Counted from the first letter of the stretch, positions 34,636 through 44,017 are shown. The stretch: 64,000 nucleotides of DNA from Bradyrhizobium prioriisuperbiae (GCF_032397745.1 NZ_CP135921.1:434001-498000), one strand, 5' to 3'. Made by a program: numbers and translations. Notes: generated by a model not told the origin, from the letters alone.

Positions 34636-35451
34636 ATGCCAGGCATGAGAATCAACATTCTCCGCATCGTCATGATGTCTGCCGGCCTCAGCGTTTGCGG
34701 ACAAGGTCTTGCACAAGCGCCGGAGCCTCCGCCGCAGGCGGTTGCCGCCGGATTCCAAACCCTGGCTTTCAACGACGAATTTTCAGTCGACAGCTTCACG
34801 TCCGCAGCCACCACCAGGCTGTGGTGGGAGAGCTTCCACTTCTTTCCTCCGCCTGTCGGCATCATCGAAATGCTGCCCGGTGGCGGCGTCGTGCGGCTGA
34901 CCACGCCGGGCACGTCGCCTCATACCCATCTGGTCAACCACCCGGTGAACGACGCGCCTTATGGCGATGGCTATCTGTTCGGCTATTTTGAAGCCCGGAT
35001 GCGATTTCTTCCTGGCACAAACGCGGATGTCGCGAACAGCTGGGGCGCATTCTGGCTGTTCTCCAAGCCAGCGATCGAAAACAACGTGTCCAATGCAGAC
35101 GGCAGCAAGACGTGGTGCGAGATCGACGTGGCGGAGATGTACCGCCATGGCCTGCTCAATACGACGATCCACTCCTGGCACCAACCGAGCGGTGGTACGC
35201 CGCAGGATACGTTCAATCCCGTCCATCTCAATGTCGTCAGCGGCGATCCGATCGACGGCAACTGGCACACTTTCGGCTTGCTGTGGCAACCGGGCGTCGT
35301 GACCTGGTATATGGACGATGTCCAGGTGACGACCTACACGCATTCGTATCCGGTCTGCGACACGCAGCCGATGACGCCTGTCCTGTCCGTGCAAAGCCTG
35401 GCTGAGGATCCACAGACCGCCGAGGTCGACTGGGTTCGGATCTGGAAATAA
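34636..35451 (+). CDS. Secreted GH16-family glucanase (copy 1)
   Basis: A 271-residue glycoside hydrolase family 16 protein, probably a beta-1,3- or mixed-linkage glucanase. A signal peptide ends near GQGLAQA (residue 28). The catalytic E-x-D-x-x-E motif is CEIDVAEM, with Glu162 as likely nucleophile, Asp164, and Glu167 as acid/base. Aromatic residues lining the groove surround it (SWGAFWLFSKP, NTTIHSWHQPSGG, WHTFGLLWQPGVVTWYMDD). The fold fills the protein; no carbohydrate-binding module is attached. A close paralogue starts at 39524. The ATG at 34636 has AGGA 7 nt upstream. Confidence 0.85.
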   Translation: MPGMRINILRIVMMSAGLSVCGQGLAQAPEPPPQAVAAGFQTLAFNDEFSVDSFTSAATTRLWWESFHFFPPPVGIIEMLPGGGVVRLTTPGTSPHTHLVNHPVNDAPYGDGYLFGYFEARMRFLPGTNADVANSWGAFWLFSKPAIENNVSNADGSKTWCEIDVAEMYRHGLLNTTIHSWHQPSGGTPQDTFNPVHLNVVSGDPIDGNWHTFGLLWQPGVVTWYMDDVQVTTYTHSYPVCDTQPMTPVLSVQSLAEDPQTAEVDWVRIWK

Positions 35452-35561
35452 CGCGCGCGATTCGGGCGAAATGCCTGGCCCCGGCGCGACCCGGGTCAGC
35501 CAACGGAGCCGCGCCTGCGCGGACCCATTGGGCGCACCCAGGCGCCTGCTGCCGGTTGGCC

Positions 35562-36011
35562 TCAAGCCTTCTTGGATGAAGATTTGGATGAAGATTTTTT
35601 GGGCGAAGCTTTCTTGGCCAAAGCTTTCTTGGGCTTCTTCGCCGGGGTCTTGCTCGCTTTGGGCGCCTTCTTTTTATCCGCGTTCTCGACGGACGCAGCC
35701 TGAGCCTTGTCGGCAGCCGCCTTGTCAGCCGCTACCTTGGCAGAAATGGCTTCCGCTGCCATTCGCATGGAGCGCGCGTAGCTGTCGGCTGCGTTGTCGG
35801 CGGAGATCTGCAATCGCCTGGCAGCCGCGGTGCCCTGCTCCAGCGTGTCCTTTGCAAGCTGCTTGTAGCGCTCCCTGGTCTCGGCATTCTTGGCCTTGGC
35901 GGCAAGGGCCACGTAATGAGCCCGCCGCGTCTTGGCGGCGGCAAGGAGGGTCTTGTTTTGCTGTTTCGCAATCTGCCGGATCAAGACATCCAGATCGGCT
36001 TCCGCCATCAT
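35562..36011 (-). CDS. Alanine/lysine-rich protein with histone H1-like tail
   Basis: A 149-residue protein. The first 100 residues are Ala/Lys/Arg/Gln-rich and helical (LIRQIAKQQNKTLLAAAKTR, NAETRERYKQLAKDTLEQGT). The last 45 are almost only Lys, Ala, Ser and Pro (KKAPKASKTPAKKPKKALAK and SKSSSKKA), resembling eukaryotic H1 tails and bacterial H1-like nucleoid proteins. It probably binds DNA or RNA non-specifically. AAGGAA lies upstream of two adjacent ATG codons (36011 and 36008); either could start. It is convergent with the GH16 gene and divergent from the amidase gene. No firm family name. Confidence 0.7.
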   Translation of the reverse strand: MMAEADLDVLIRQIAKQQNKTLLAAAKTRRAHYVALAAKAKNAETRERYKQLAKDTLEQGTAAARRLQISADNAADSYARSMRMAAEAISAKVAADKAAADKAQAASVENADKKKAPKASKTPAKKPKKALAKKASPKKSSSKSSSKKA

Positions 36012-36240
36012 TCATTTCCTTCAAGACAAGCCAGACAAATTTATCGGACCCACTATGCAATTGCCGGGGGGCCTTTGCAACACGAGGGCCATTGTTGTCC
36101 CTCGATCGCGGCCGGCATGGTGTGGGGATGGTGAATAACAGGAGCCGCCATCGCTCGCCCAGCATTATCCATCCTCATCATTGCGGCTGCGTTCTTGACC
36201 CCGAACATTGCTGAACTACAGTCCAGGCCACATCAAGGGA

Positions 36241-37725
36241 ATGGATCTGATGACTTTACCGATGAGCTGGGATGAATGGGCTGAGCACGACGGGCTGGCG
36301 CTCGCCGCGCGGGTGAAGAAGGGAGAATTGACCGCCGCCGAGTTGTCGACCCAAGCAGCCGCCGGCATCGCCAAGGTCAACGGCGCGCTGTCCGGTGTAG
36401 TCGAGGTGTTCGAGGACGCGGTCACTGATCCGGCGATCGACGGAACGGACCTCGCGGGCCCCTTTGCCGGTCTGCCGTTCCTGATGAAGGACCTCGGCCC
36501 CACACTGAAAGGCCGCCTGCAGGAAATGGGTTCGTTGCTGATGCGCGGCAATCGCGCAACGGCCGATACCTTCCTGACCTCGCAAATGCGCAAAGCGGGG
36601 CTCAACCTGATCGGACGCACGACCACGCCGGAGTTCGGGGTCTGCAGCTCGGCCGAGAATCCCGCGGTCTACGTCACGCGCAATCCCTGGAACACCGACT
36701 ACACCACATGCGGCTCCTCTGCCGGGAGCGCCGCGATGGTCGCCGCCGGCGTGGTGCCGATCGCGCATGCGACGGACGGCGGCGGCTCGATCCGCATTCC
36801 CGCCGGCGTCAACGGCAACATCGGGCTCAAGGTGTCGCGCGGCGTGTTCTCGCTGGCACCGCATTTATCGGACCTGACGGGCCTGGTCTCGATCCAGGGC
36901 TGCCAGTCGCGCTCGGTGCGCGACACCGCGGCTTTTGTTGATGCCTGCCGGGGCCCCGGACCCGGCGAATTCATGCCGTTCTGGACCCCGCCGGAGCCCT
37001 ACACACAGCTCATCACGCGCGACCCGAGCCGGCTCAAGATCGCTCTCTCGCACCAGTGGGGCGACTATCGCGCCACACCGCATATCGCGGCCGAGCTCGA
37101 ACGCGTGGGCCGGTTCCTCGAGGGCCTCGGCCATCATGTGGATTACGCCCTGCCGGCCGCCGATTTTAACGCCGCGTTCGCCGCGCAGACCACCTGCTAC
37201 ATCAGCAATTTCGCCGTGGTCATCGGCAACATGCTCGCCGCGCGCGGGCTGGAGCGGCCGCCGGCGGATCTCGTCGAACCCATCAACATCCGGATCTGGG
37301 ACGCCGGCCGACACACGACCTTCGCCGAGCGCGCACGGATGCAAGCGATGTTCAATACAACCTCGCGCGGCTTCGGCGCATTTTTCGAGGACTGGGACAT
37401 CATCCTGACGCCGATCACCGCGCTGCCGACACCAAAGATCGGCACCACGGAGTACCTGACCATCAGCGACAATCCGTCGGTGCTGGACTGGTTCGGCAAT
37501 CTCTGGCGCAACTTCGCCTTCACGCCGCTCGCCAATCTCTGCGGCATTCCCGGAATCTCACTGCCGCTGGCCGTAAACGAGCACGGGCTGCCGCTCGGCA
37601 TCCAGGCACAGGCCAAGCAGGGCAACGACGGACTGTTGCTGCAGCTGGCGGCGCAGATCGAGCGCGCGATCGGCGGCCGGTGGAGCTCGGGGCGCACGCC
37701 GGACGTTCACGTGTCGAAGGGCTGA
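36241..37725 (+). CDS. Amidase-signature family hydrolase
   Basis: The 494-residue enzyme of the amidase signature family uses a Ser-cisSer-Lys triad. The lysine lies in LPFLMKDLGPTL, the cis-serine in CGSSAGSAAMVAAG (the family usually has GGSSGG), and the nucleophile in HATDGGGSIRIPAGVNG. TTTPEFGVCSSAENPAV and LANLCGIPGISLPLAV are also conserved. It hydrolyses an amide; candidates range from 6-aminohexanoate-dimer-type substrates to aryl amides, and the sequence does not decide. An AAGGGA precedes ATG codons at 36241 and 36250, so the start may be 9 bp later. It is convergent with the PLP-lyase gene. Confidence 0.88.
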   Translation: MDLMTLPMSWDEWAEHDGLALAARVKKGELTAAELSTQAAAGIAKVNGALSGVVEVFEDAVTDPAIDGTDLAGPFAGLPFLMKDLGPTLKGRLQEMGSLLMRGNRATADTFLTSQMRKAGLNLIGRTTTPEFGVCSSAENPAVYVTRNPWNTDYTTCGSSAGSAAMVAAGVVPIAHATDGGGSIRIPAGVNGNIGLKVSRGVFSLAPHLSDLTGLVSIQGCQSRSVRDTAAFVDACRGPGPGEFMPFWTPPEPYTQLITRDPSRLKIALSHQWGDYRATPHIAAELERVGRFLEGLGHHVDYALPAADFNAAFAAQTTCYISNFAVVIGNMLAARGLERPPADLVEPINIRIWDAGRHTTFAERARMQAMFNTTSRGFGAFFEDWDIILTPITALPTPKIGTTEYLTISDNPSVLDWFGNLWRNFAFTPLANLCGIPGISLPLAVNEHGLPLGIQAQAKQGNDGLLLQLAAQIERAIGGRWSSGRTPDVHVSKG

Positions 37726-37766
37726 ACTTGCGGCGCAGTTCAGGGGCGCGGTCCGTATCTGCCGCG

Positions 37767-39050
37767 CTACGCTACATTTAACGCCTGCCCGATGTCAGCG
37801 ATCAGGTCGGACGGATGTTCGATGCCGATCGACAACCTGATCGTGGAATCGAGCACGCCGATGCTTTGGCGAAGGTCAGCCGGAACGCCGGAATGGGTCA
37901 TGCTGGCAGGCAGGCTGGCCAGCGACTCGGTGCCGCCCAGGCTCACCGCCAGCTTGAAGATCTGCAGCGCGTTCAAGAAGCGGAATGCGGCGGGCTGGCC
38001 GCCGACAATGTCGAACGAGAAGGTGGAGCCCGCACCGGTGCATTGCCTTGCAAACAGCCGGCCGGCGGCAGAGGCCGGATCATGATGCGCAAGATAGTGG
38101 ACCTTCGCCACCTTGGGCTGGTCGCGCAGGAAATCCGCCACCAGCCGGGCATTCTCATCGGCTCTGTGCATGCGGATGCTCAGGGTTTCGAGCGAGCGGC
38201 TGATCATCCAGCAGGAATGCGGATCCAGCTGGGTGCCGATGGCGCCGCGCAGCGCCTTGACGTCCTTCATCAGGGTTTTCGAGCCGAGCGCCGCGCCCGC
38301 GATCAAGTCCGAGTGACCGCCGACATACTTCGTCAGCGAGTACAGCGACAGATCCGCACCGTGTTCGATCGGCCGCTGAAAGACCGGACCAAGCAGCGTA
38401 TTGTCGCAGGCAATGATCGGCGTGTGCCCCTGGGCCCGACCGATCATGTCGGCGATGCGGCGAACCATCGCGATGTCGACGAGACCATTGGTGGGATTGG
38501 CGGGGGTTTCGATGAAGATCATGGACACCCGCCCCCGGCGCATCGCGTCCTCCGCCGCCAGCCGGACCACGGGTTCGTCAATGCCGTCGGCAAAGCCCAC
38601 GGCACCGATGGAGAGACCAGCAAGCGTCTTGGCGAAGAGCGTCTCCGTTCCACCATACAGCGGCTGTGAGTGCAGGATGACGTCACCCGGACGTGCGAAT
38701 GCGAGAATCGTTGTCGCGATCGCCGACATGCCTGACGAGAACAGCGCGCAATTCTCGGTGCGCTCATAAATGGCGAGCCGATCCTCGACGATCTCGCTGT
38801 TGGGATGGTTGAAGCGCGAGTAGACAAGGCCGGCGCCCATTCCGGCGGGCGGCTCGCGCCGCCCCGACACGAAGTCGAAGAAGTCCTGCCCATCTTCAGC
38901 GGTCCGAAAAACGAAGGTCGAGGTCAGAAACACCGGCGGCTTGACGGCCCCTTCCGACAACTGCGGATCGTAGCCGTAGTTCAGCATCAGTGTTTCCGGA
39001 TGCAGTGCATGATTACCGATATGGGTCTTCGACGGAAACGGTTTCACCAT
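37767..39050 (-). CDS. Cys/Met-metabolism PLP enzyme (methionine gamma-lyase / cystathionine gamma-synthase type)
   Basis: A 427-residue member of the Cys/Met metabolism PLP family. Features are the [20 protein letters not shown] substrate and phosphate region, [40 protein letters not shown], the PLP-lysine motif [17 protein letters not shown] and [20 protein letters not shown]. The family includes methionine gamma-lyase, cystathionine gamma-synthase and cystathionine gamma-lyase; the exact reaction cannot be decided from sequence alone, though overall form and lack of neighbouring met genes favour a catabolic lyase. Cytosolic homotetramer in the family. Confidence 0.88.
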   Translation of the reverse strand: MVKPFPSKTHIGNHALHPETLMLNYGYDPQLSEGAVKPPVFLTSTFVFRTAEDGQDFFDFVSGRREPPAGMGAGLVYSRFNHPNSEIVEDRLAIYERTENCALFSSGMSAIATTILAFARPGDVILHSQPLYGGTETLFAKTLAGLSIGAVGFADGIDEPVVRLAAEDAMRRGRVSMIFIETPANPTNGLVDIAMVRRIADMIGRAQGHTPIIACDNTLLGPVFQRPIEHGADLSLYSLTKYVGGHSDLIAGAALGSKTLMKDVKALRGAIGTQLDPHSCWMISRSLETLSIRMHRADENARLVADFLRDQPKVAKVHYLAHHDPASAAGRLFARQCTGAGSTFSFDIVGGQPAAFRFLNALQIFKLAVSLGGTESLASLPASMTHSGVPADLRQSIGVLDSTIRLSIGIEHPSDLIADIGQALNVA

Positions 39051-39392
39051 GGCCTGTCTCGCTGTCTGTTGTCGGACTCTCGTTCTGCGGTCGGATTGTC
39101 GCCGATGGCACGATTGGTGAAGAGAATGGATCGACGGTATCCATAAGCTCCGGGATTGGTCCGCACCGACGCGTGATCCTGCTCAAAAACAAGGCGATTT
39201 GCTGCTTGCATCGCGACTCAGGCATCCACCTCTCTGAAGTCAAAATACGCGCCTTCGGCGCAATGTCTATTGCGCTTGGCGCCCGAGCGACTGCATATTC
39301 GGCAAGCTTAATGGGACGAGCCGACAGATCCGTGCTTACGCACGACCACCGGCAGCACGGGTAACGCGTAACTGACGCGCCTTCGCAAAAGT

Positions 39393-39414
39393 GCTGATCT
39401 CAGTTGCGATCAGC
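39393..39414. promoter_or_regulatory. Palindrome upstream of the second GH16 gene
   Basis: GCTGATC (39393-39399), 8 nt, GATCAGC (39408-39414), perfect arms, 109 bp before the GH16 start. It uses the same arm sequences and spacing as the palindrome before the first GH16 gene but in reversed order. Confidence 0.45.
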
Positions 39415-39478
39415 CCGTCTAGATTAACGGATTGCATTTCAGACCGCCGTCATCGAATCCCCGCAGTGGCGCCGGCCG

Positions 39479-39514
39479 ATGAATTGCATAATGAATCGCA
39501 GATCATGAATTGCA
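39479..39514 (+). repeat. Triplicated decamer ATGAAT(T/C)GCA
   Basis: ATGAATTGCA at 39479-39488, ATGAATCGCA at 39491-39500 and ATGAATTGCA at 39505-39514, 12 and 14 bp apart, ending 9 bp before the GH16 start codon. The spacing is roughly one helical turn, as in a direct-repeat operator; it also overlaps the expected ribosome-binding region. Confidence 0.5.
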
Positions 39515-39523
39515 GGCATCAAC

Positions 39524-40345
39524 ATGTCGAAGATTCGTGTAAACGTTCGCATCATCGCAGCCGTGTCACTCTGCCTTCTGGGCTGCCATGAAGGTCTGGC
39601 GCAAACGACGCCGACAGCTCCGTCGCAGGCATCGGCCTACGGATACAGTACCCTCGTCTTCAACGAGGACTTTTCAACGGATACCTTCACCCCGGCGGCC
39701 ACCACACGGCGCTGGTGGAACAACTTCTGGTTCTTCCCTCCAGCCGTTGGGACATCAGTCATGCTGCCGGAAGGCGGCGTTGTGCGGATGACAACACCTG
39801 GCTATTTGCCAAACACTCACCTGGTCAACCACCCGGTGAACACCGCAGCCTATGGCCCCGACTACCTGTTCGGATATTTCGAGGCCCGGATGCGCTTTCT
39901 GCCTGGCACAGACGCCAACGTCGGGTACAACTGGGGCGCGTTCTGGCTGCTCTCCAAGCCCGCCATTGAAGACCGAGTCTCTGACGCGAACGGCAACAAG
40001 TCGTGGTGCGAAATCGACGTCGCCGAGATGTTCGGCCCCTACATGCTCAACACGACAATTCACTCCTGGTATCAGCCGAGCGGCGGGACCATGCAGAACA
40101 CGCAGAATCCCAACCACCTCAACAACATACCCAACAACCCGATCGACGGAAACTGGCACACGTTTGGCGTGCTCTGGCGCAAGGGAGTCGTCACCTGGTA
40201 CATGGACAACGTGCAGGTGTCGACCTACAGACACTCGTTCTCCGTCTGCAATACCCAGCCGATGACCATCGTTTTATCGGCGCAAACCCTGGCCGCCTGG
40301 AACTCGGAGATTACGGACGTCGACTGGGTTCGTGTCTGGCGCTGA
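39524..40345 (+). CDS. Secreted GH16-family glucanase (copy 2), possible lipoprotein
   Basis: A 273-residue paralogue of the enzyme at 34636, alike over its whole length, with the catalytic motif CEIDVAEM (Glu163, Asp165, Glu168), YNWGAFWLLSKP, NTTIHSWYQPSGG and WHTFGVLWRKGVVTWYMDN. The N-terminus MSKIRVNVRIIAAVSLCLLG is followed directly by Cys21 (LLGC), a plausible lipobox, so unlike copy 1 this one may be lipid-anchored. Substrate probably a beta-glucan. It lies convergent to an ABC binding-protein gene, with 5 bp between stops. Confidence 0.85.
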   Translation: MSKIRVNVRIIAAVSLCLLGCHEGLAQTTPTAPSQASAYGYSTLVFNEDFSTDTFTPAATTRRWWNNFWFFPPAVGTSVMLPEGGVVRMTTPGYLPNTHLVNHPVNTAAYGPDYLFGYFEARMRFLPGTDANVGYNWGAFWLLSKPAIEDRVSDANGNKSWCEIDVAEMFGPYMLNTTIHSWYQPSGGTMQNTQNPNHLNNIPNNPIDGNWHTFGVLWRKGVVTWYMDNVQVSTYRHSFSVCNTQPMTIVLSAQTLAAWNSEITDVDWVRVWR

Positions 40346-40350
40346 TCGGA

Positions 40351-41580
40351 CTATTTGATCAACGGGCAGCCGCCGTCCTTTAGCGGCCGAAACGCCTGCT
40401 CTCCGGGCACCTCCGCGAGAATCTTGTAATAATCCCATGACCCCTTCGACTCTTCGGGCTTCTTCACCTCCAGCAGCAGCATGCTGTGGACCATGCGACC
40501 GTCCTCGCGCAGCACGCCGTTCTCGGTGAAAGCATCCCGCACCGGCATCTCACGCATCTTCGCCAGCACCGCCTTGGTGTCGGTGGTCCCCGCGGCCTGG
40601 ACGGCTTTGAGATAATGCAGCGTGCCGCTGTAGGTGGCCGCCTGATTCATGGTCGGCATGCGCTTCATGCGGTCGAAGAACCGTTTGCCGAAGGCGCGGG
40701 TGCGTTCGTTCTGATCCCAGTAAAACGCTTCGGTGATGATGAGGCCCTGCGCGATCTTCAAGCCCAGGCTGTGGATGTCGGAAATGAACATCACGATGCC
40801 GGCCAGGTTCTGACCGCCGGCGACGATGCCGAATTCCGAGGCCTGCTTGATGGTGTTGATGGTGTCGCCGCCGCCGTTGGCGAGACCGATGATTTTCGCC
40901 TTCGAGGCCTGCGCCTGCAGCAGGAACGACGAGAAGTCCGCGGTGTTGAGTGGCGCTCGCGCACTGCCGAGCACCTTGCCACCGGCCACCCTCACCACCT
41001 CGCCGGTGTCGCGTTCGATCGAGTGACCGAACAGATAGTCGGCGGTGATGAAGAACCAGCTGTCGCCGCCCTGCTTGACGATGGCACCGCCGACGGTTTT
41101 GGCGTTGGCATAGGTGTCGTAGGTCCAGTGCGCGGTGTAGGGCGAGCATGACTTGCCGGTGATGTCCGAACTCGCGGCATCGGTGACAATCATGATCTTC
41201 TCATAGCGCTTCGACATCTCCATGCCGGCCAGTGCGGTGGCCGAGGTCGGCATGTCGATGATCATGTCGACGCCTTCGCTCTCATACCATTTCCGGGTGA
41301 TGGCAGCGGCGATGTCGGCCTTGTTCTGCGCGTCGGCGGTGAGAAGCCCAATCGGCCGTCCCAGCACCGTGGACTTGAAATCCTCGATCGCCATCTTGGT
41401 AGCTTCGACATTGCCCGTGCCGCCGATGTCCGAATAGACCGAGGTGAAATCCGACAGCACGCCAATCTTGACCGGTGCCGTGGATTGCTGCGCCTGCACA
41501 GGTGCGCTTAACAGAGAACTACCGAGAACAACCGCTGTGGTCAGCGCCAGAGCCGTCAAGGCACGATCAAAAGATTTCAT
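40351..41580 (-). CDS. ABC transporter substrate-binding protein, branched-chain amino-acid (type I) family
   Basis: A 409-residue periplasmic receptor of the LivJ/LivK-like family. Signal peptide MKSFDRALTALALTTAVVLG ending near APVQAQ, then KIGVLSDFTSVYSDIGGTGN, with substrate-binding regions DMPTSATALAGMEMSKRYEK and WFFITADYLFGHSIERDTGE. Homologues in Bradyrhizobium are very numerous and take up amino acids, aromatic acids or amides; the ligand is unknown. No permease or ATPase gene is adjacent, so it is an orphan receptor. The ATG at 41580 has GGGGGA upstream; longer in-frame reading is spurious. Confidence 0.92.
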   Translation of the reverse strand: MKSFDRALTALALTTAVVLGSSLLSAPVQAQQSTAPVKIGVLSDFTSVYSDIGGTGNVEATKMAIEDFKSTVLGRPIGLLTADAQNKADIAAAITRKWYESEGVDMIIDMPTSATALAGMEMSKRYEKIMIVTDAASSDITGKSCSPYTAHWTYDTYANAKTVGGAIVKQGGDSWFFITADYLFGHSIERDTGEVVRVAGGKVLGSARAPLNTADFSSFLLQAQASKAKIIGLANGGGDTINTIKQASEFGIVAGGQNLAGIVMFISDIHSLGLKIAQGLIITEAFYWDQNERTRAFGKRFFDRMKRMPTMNQAATYSGTLHYLKAVQAAGTTDTKAVLAKMREMPVRDAFTENGVLREDGRMVHSMLLLEVKKPEESKGSWDYYKILAEVPGEQAFRPLKDGGCPLIK

Positions 41581-41910
41581 TGTTTCCCCCATTATCATTT
41601 TCTGGTGTTTGCTTGGCCGCAGGATGGCGTTACCTTGGCGGTCAGGCAAGTGGCTCTCGATCGATTTCGTCGGCGACTGCCCGTCCATGACCTGCGCCCG
41701 CCAAGGCGGCGCATGGGCCTCTGCCACCTCAACAAGAACACGCGCAAGGCAGCGAAGGGACAAACGCCATGACCATCCCGCCATTCCCTCCGGTCTAGAC
41801 ATCACCGCCAAACAGCGGAGTGACGGCATCGCCGATCGCTGCCGTCCGCGCGAGGGCGCGCTCGAGCGCGCGTTGCCCGACACATCCACCACCTCTTTCT
41901 GAAGGCTTTC
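41581..41910. other. Divergent promoter region, no gene seen
   Basis: 330 bp between the binding-protein gene and the MHS transporter. No coding region, repeat or convincing promoter was found on inspection; it should contain promoters for both divergent genes. Confidence 0.6.
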
Positions 41911-43254
41911 ATGTCGACACCCTCCTCCGCTGCGGCCGACGCCGCCCCCACCATCAGCTGGGATGAAAAGAAAGTCCTGACCGCGACGCTCGTCGGCACC
42001 ACCATCGAATGGTACGATTTCTTCGTCTACGCCCAAGCCGCAGGCCTGGTGTTCGGTCCGCTGTTCTTCGCTCCAATGGTCCAAAACAATCCGTTGCTGG
42101 CGCAAATCCTGTCGTTCGCGACCATCGGGCTCTCGTTCCTGTTCCGGCCGCTCGGTGCAATCGTCTGCGGCCATATGGGCGACCGGTTCGGCCGCCGCGG
42201 CGTGCTGGTGATGACACTGGTGCTGATGGGCGTGGCCACAGCACTGGTCGGCCTGCTGCCGACCTATGCGCAGATCGGCGCCTGGGCGCCCGTGCTGCTG
42301 GTGCTGCTGCGCATCCTGCAGGGCTTCTCCGCCGGCGGCGAATGGGGTGGCGCGGCGCTGATGTCGGTGGAGTATGCGCCGCGCGGCCGACGCAGCTTCT
42401 TCGGAGCATTCCCGCAGATCGGCACGCCGCTGGGCATGATCCTCGCGACCGGCGTGCTGTGGATCTTGACCACGCTGCTCGGCAAGCAGGCGATGACCGA
42501 ATGGGGCTGGCGAATTCCGTTCCTGGTCTCGATCGCGCTGATCATTGTCGGTGCGGTGATCCGGCGCACCGTGGAGGAGTCGCCCGTATTCCGGGCCATG
42601 CATCAGCGCCGCAAGGAATCCTCCGCGCCGCTGCGCGACCTGTTCCGCGGCCACAGCAAGGAGATCCTGCGCACCGCGCTGATCTTCATGGCCAACAACG
42701 CTGCCGGCTATATCCTGATCGCCTTCATCATCAGCTACGGCCTCAATACGCTGAAGCTGCCGTCGGACCAGATCCTGCTGGTCTCAACCCTGGCGGCATT
42801 CGGCTGGTTCGCATTCACGCTGCTCGGCGGGCTGATGGGTGACTGGATCGGGCGGGTGCGCACCTTCCAGATCGGGTTCGTCATTATGGCGCTGTGGGCG
42901 ATCCCGATGTGGTTCCTGATCGACTCGAAAAGCATCGCGCTGTTCTTTGTCGGCGCGTTCGGCCTGACGATCGGGCTCGGCCTGTCCTATGGACCACAAG
43001 CGGCGCTGTACGCCGAATTGTTTCCGGCCAGGATTCGTTATTCCGGCGTCTCAGTCGGCTATGCGCTCGGCGCCATCCTCGGCGGCGCCTTCGCACCGGC
43101 GATCGCGCAATGGATCATCGGCACTTACGGCGAATCCTGGCGTGTGGGCGCCTATATCGCGGTGCTCTCGGTGATCTCCCTGATCGCGGTGTCCACGATC
43201 AGGGATCCGCAGGGCGTGGACCTCAATGTCCACGACGGCGAGGTCGCGTCATAG
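41911..43254 (+). CDS. MFS transporter, metabolite:H+ symporter (MHS) family
   Basis: The 447-residue, 12-helix transporter of the MHS family (relatives include ShiA, KgtP, ProP) starts with an Ala/Ser leader then TLVGTTIEWYDFFVYAQAAG, with FLFRPLGAIVCGHMGDRFGR, LRILQGFSAGGEWGGAALMS and GVLWILTTLLGKQ as family landmarks. Such proteins take up organic acids, osmolytes or aromatic acids with protons; substrate unknown. Its position divergent from an orphan ABC receptor may reflect a common inducer. The ATG at 41911 is preceded by TTTCTGAAGG. It converges on the SDR gene. Confidence 0.9.
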   Translation: MSTPSSAAADAAPTISWDEKKVLTATLVGTTIEWYDFFVYAQAAGLVFGPLFFAPMVQNNPLLAQILSFATIGLSFLFRPLGAIVCGHMGDRFGRRGVLVMTLVLMGVATALVGLLPTYAQIGAWAPVLLVLLRILQGFSAGGEWGGAALMSVEYAPRGRRSFFGAFPQIGTPLGMILATGVLWILTTLLGKQAMTEWGWRIPFLVSIALIIVGAVIRRTVEESPVFRAMHQRRKESSAPLRDLFRGHSKEILRTALIFMANNAAGYILIAFIISYGLNTLKLPSDQILLVSTLAAFGWFAFTLLGGLMGDWIGRVRTFQIGFVIMALWAIPMWFLIDSKSIALFFVGAFGLTIGLGLSYGPQAALYAELFPARIRYSGVSVGYALGAILGGAFAPAIAQWIIGTYGESWRVGAYIAVLSVISLIAVSTIRDPQGVDLNVHDGEVAS

Positions 43255-43282
43255 TGAGGCGTGCCGGACGCTGGATCGTGAT

Positions 43283-44017
43283 CTAGTTGAAGGCCATGCC
43301 GCCGCTCATCGCGACGGTCTGGCCGGTCATATAGGCATTGTCGATCAGCAGCATGACGGCACCCGCCACCTCGTCGGCCGCGCCAAAGCGCCCCAGCGGG
43401 ATGCGGCTGACGAGGCTCTCCTGCCCGTGCATCATGTCGGTTTCGATCAGAGAGGGCGCAACCGCATTGACGGTGACGCCCTCCTTCACCAGACGGGCAG
43501 CGTAACCGCGCGTCAGCCCCTCGATTCCGGCTTTGGATGCATTGTAGTGCGGTCCAATTGAGCCCGCTCCGCGGGCGGCTCCGGAAGAGATATTGACGAT
43601 GCGTCCCCATTTCGCCGCCCGCATCGTCGGCAGGACGGCCTGGGTGCAGAGAAAGACCGACTTCAGATTGACCGCGATAGTCTGATCGAAATCGGCCTCG
43701 GTGAGATCGTCAATGCCGCGGGTGATGGCAACGCCGGCATTATTGATGAGAATATCGATCGGTCCGAGTTGCGCGTTCACCGCTGCGGCCATCCCGGCCA
43801 CGGCGCTGGCATCCGAGACGTCCGCAGGGATCGCCATGGCGCGACCACCGGCATCGACGATGGCCTTGACCAGACCATCCGCATCACTGACACGCTCGCG
43901 ATAGTTGATGGCAACGGCAGCACCCGCGGCGGCCAGCGCCCGCGCAATCGCTGCGCCGATGCCGCGAGAACCTCCGGTCACCAGGGCAACGCGGCCGTGC
44001 AAGGTATTTTTCGTCAT
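43283..44017 (-). CDS. Short-chain dehydrogenase/reductase (FabG-like)
   Basis: A 244-residue classical SDR with TGGSRGIGAAIARALAAAG (NADP-binding), LINNAGVAITRGIDDLT, the catalytic Ser in VNISSGAARGAGSIGPHYNA, Tyr and Lys in HYNASKAGIEGL, and the C-terminal TGQTVAMSGGMAFN. It resembles 3-oxoacyl-ACP reductases, acetoacetyl-CoA reductases or sugar dehydrogenases; the substrate is not determined. The ATG at 44017 has GGAG about 6 nt upstream. It lies downstream of the AsmA gene on the same strand, with 32 bp between, so co-transcription is possible. Confidence 0.88.
   Translation of the reverse strand: MTKNTLHGRVALVTGGSRGIGAAIARALAAAGAAVAINYRERVSDADGLVKAIVDAGGRAMAIPADVSDASAVAGMAAAVNAQLGPIDILINNAGVAITRGIDDLTEADFDQTIAVNLKSVFLCTQAVLPTMRAAKWGRIVNISSGAARGAGSIGPHYNASKAGIEGLTRGYAARLVKEGVTVNAVAPSLIETDMMHGQESLVSRIPLGRFGAADEVAGAVMLLIDNAYMTGQTVAMSGGMAFN

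Larger units (their letters stand above)
39051..39523. other. Gene-free 473 bp region before the second GH16 gene
   Basis: No coding region could be supported on either strand. It should hold the promoter of the PLP lyase (left part, minus strand) and that of the GH16 gene (right part). It contains the palindrome at 39393-39414 and three imperfect decamer direct repeats at 39479-39514, listed separately. Confidence 0.7.

Noticed and set aside
41581..42654. Upstream extension of the ABC binding-protein frame
   Set aside because: The signal peptide and Shine-Dalgarno sequence place the start at 41580; the extension is antisense to the MHS transporter and has shadow-like composition.
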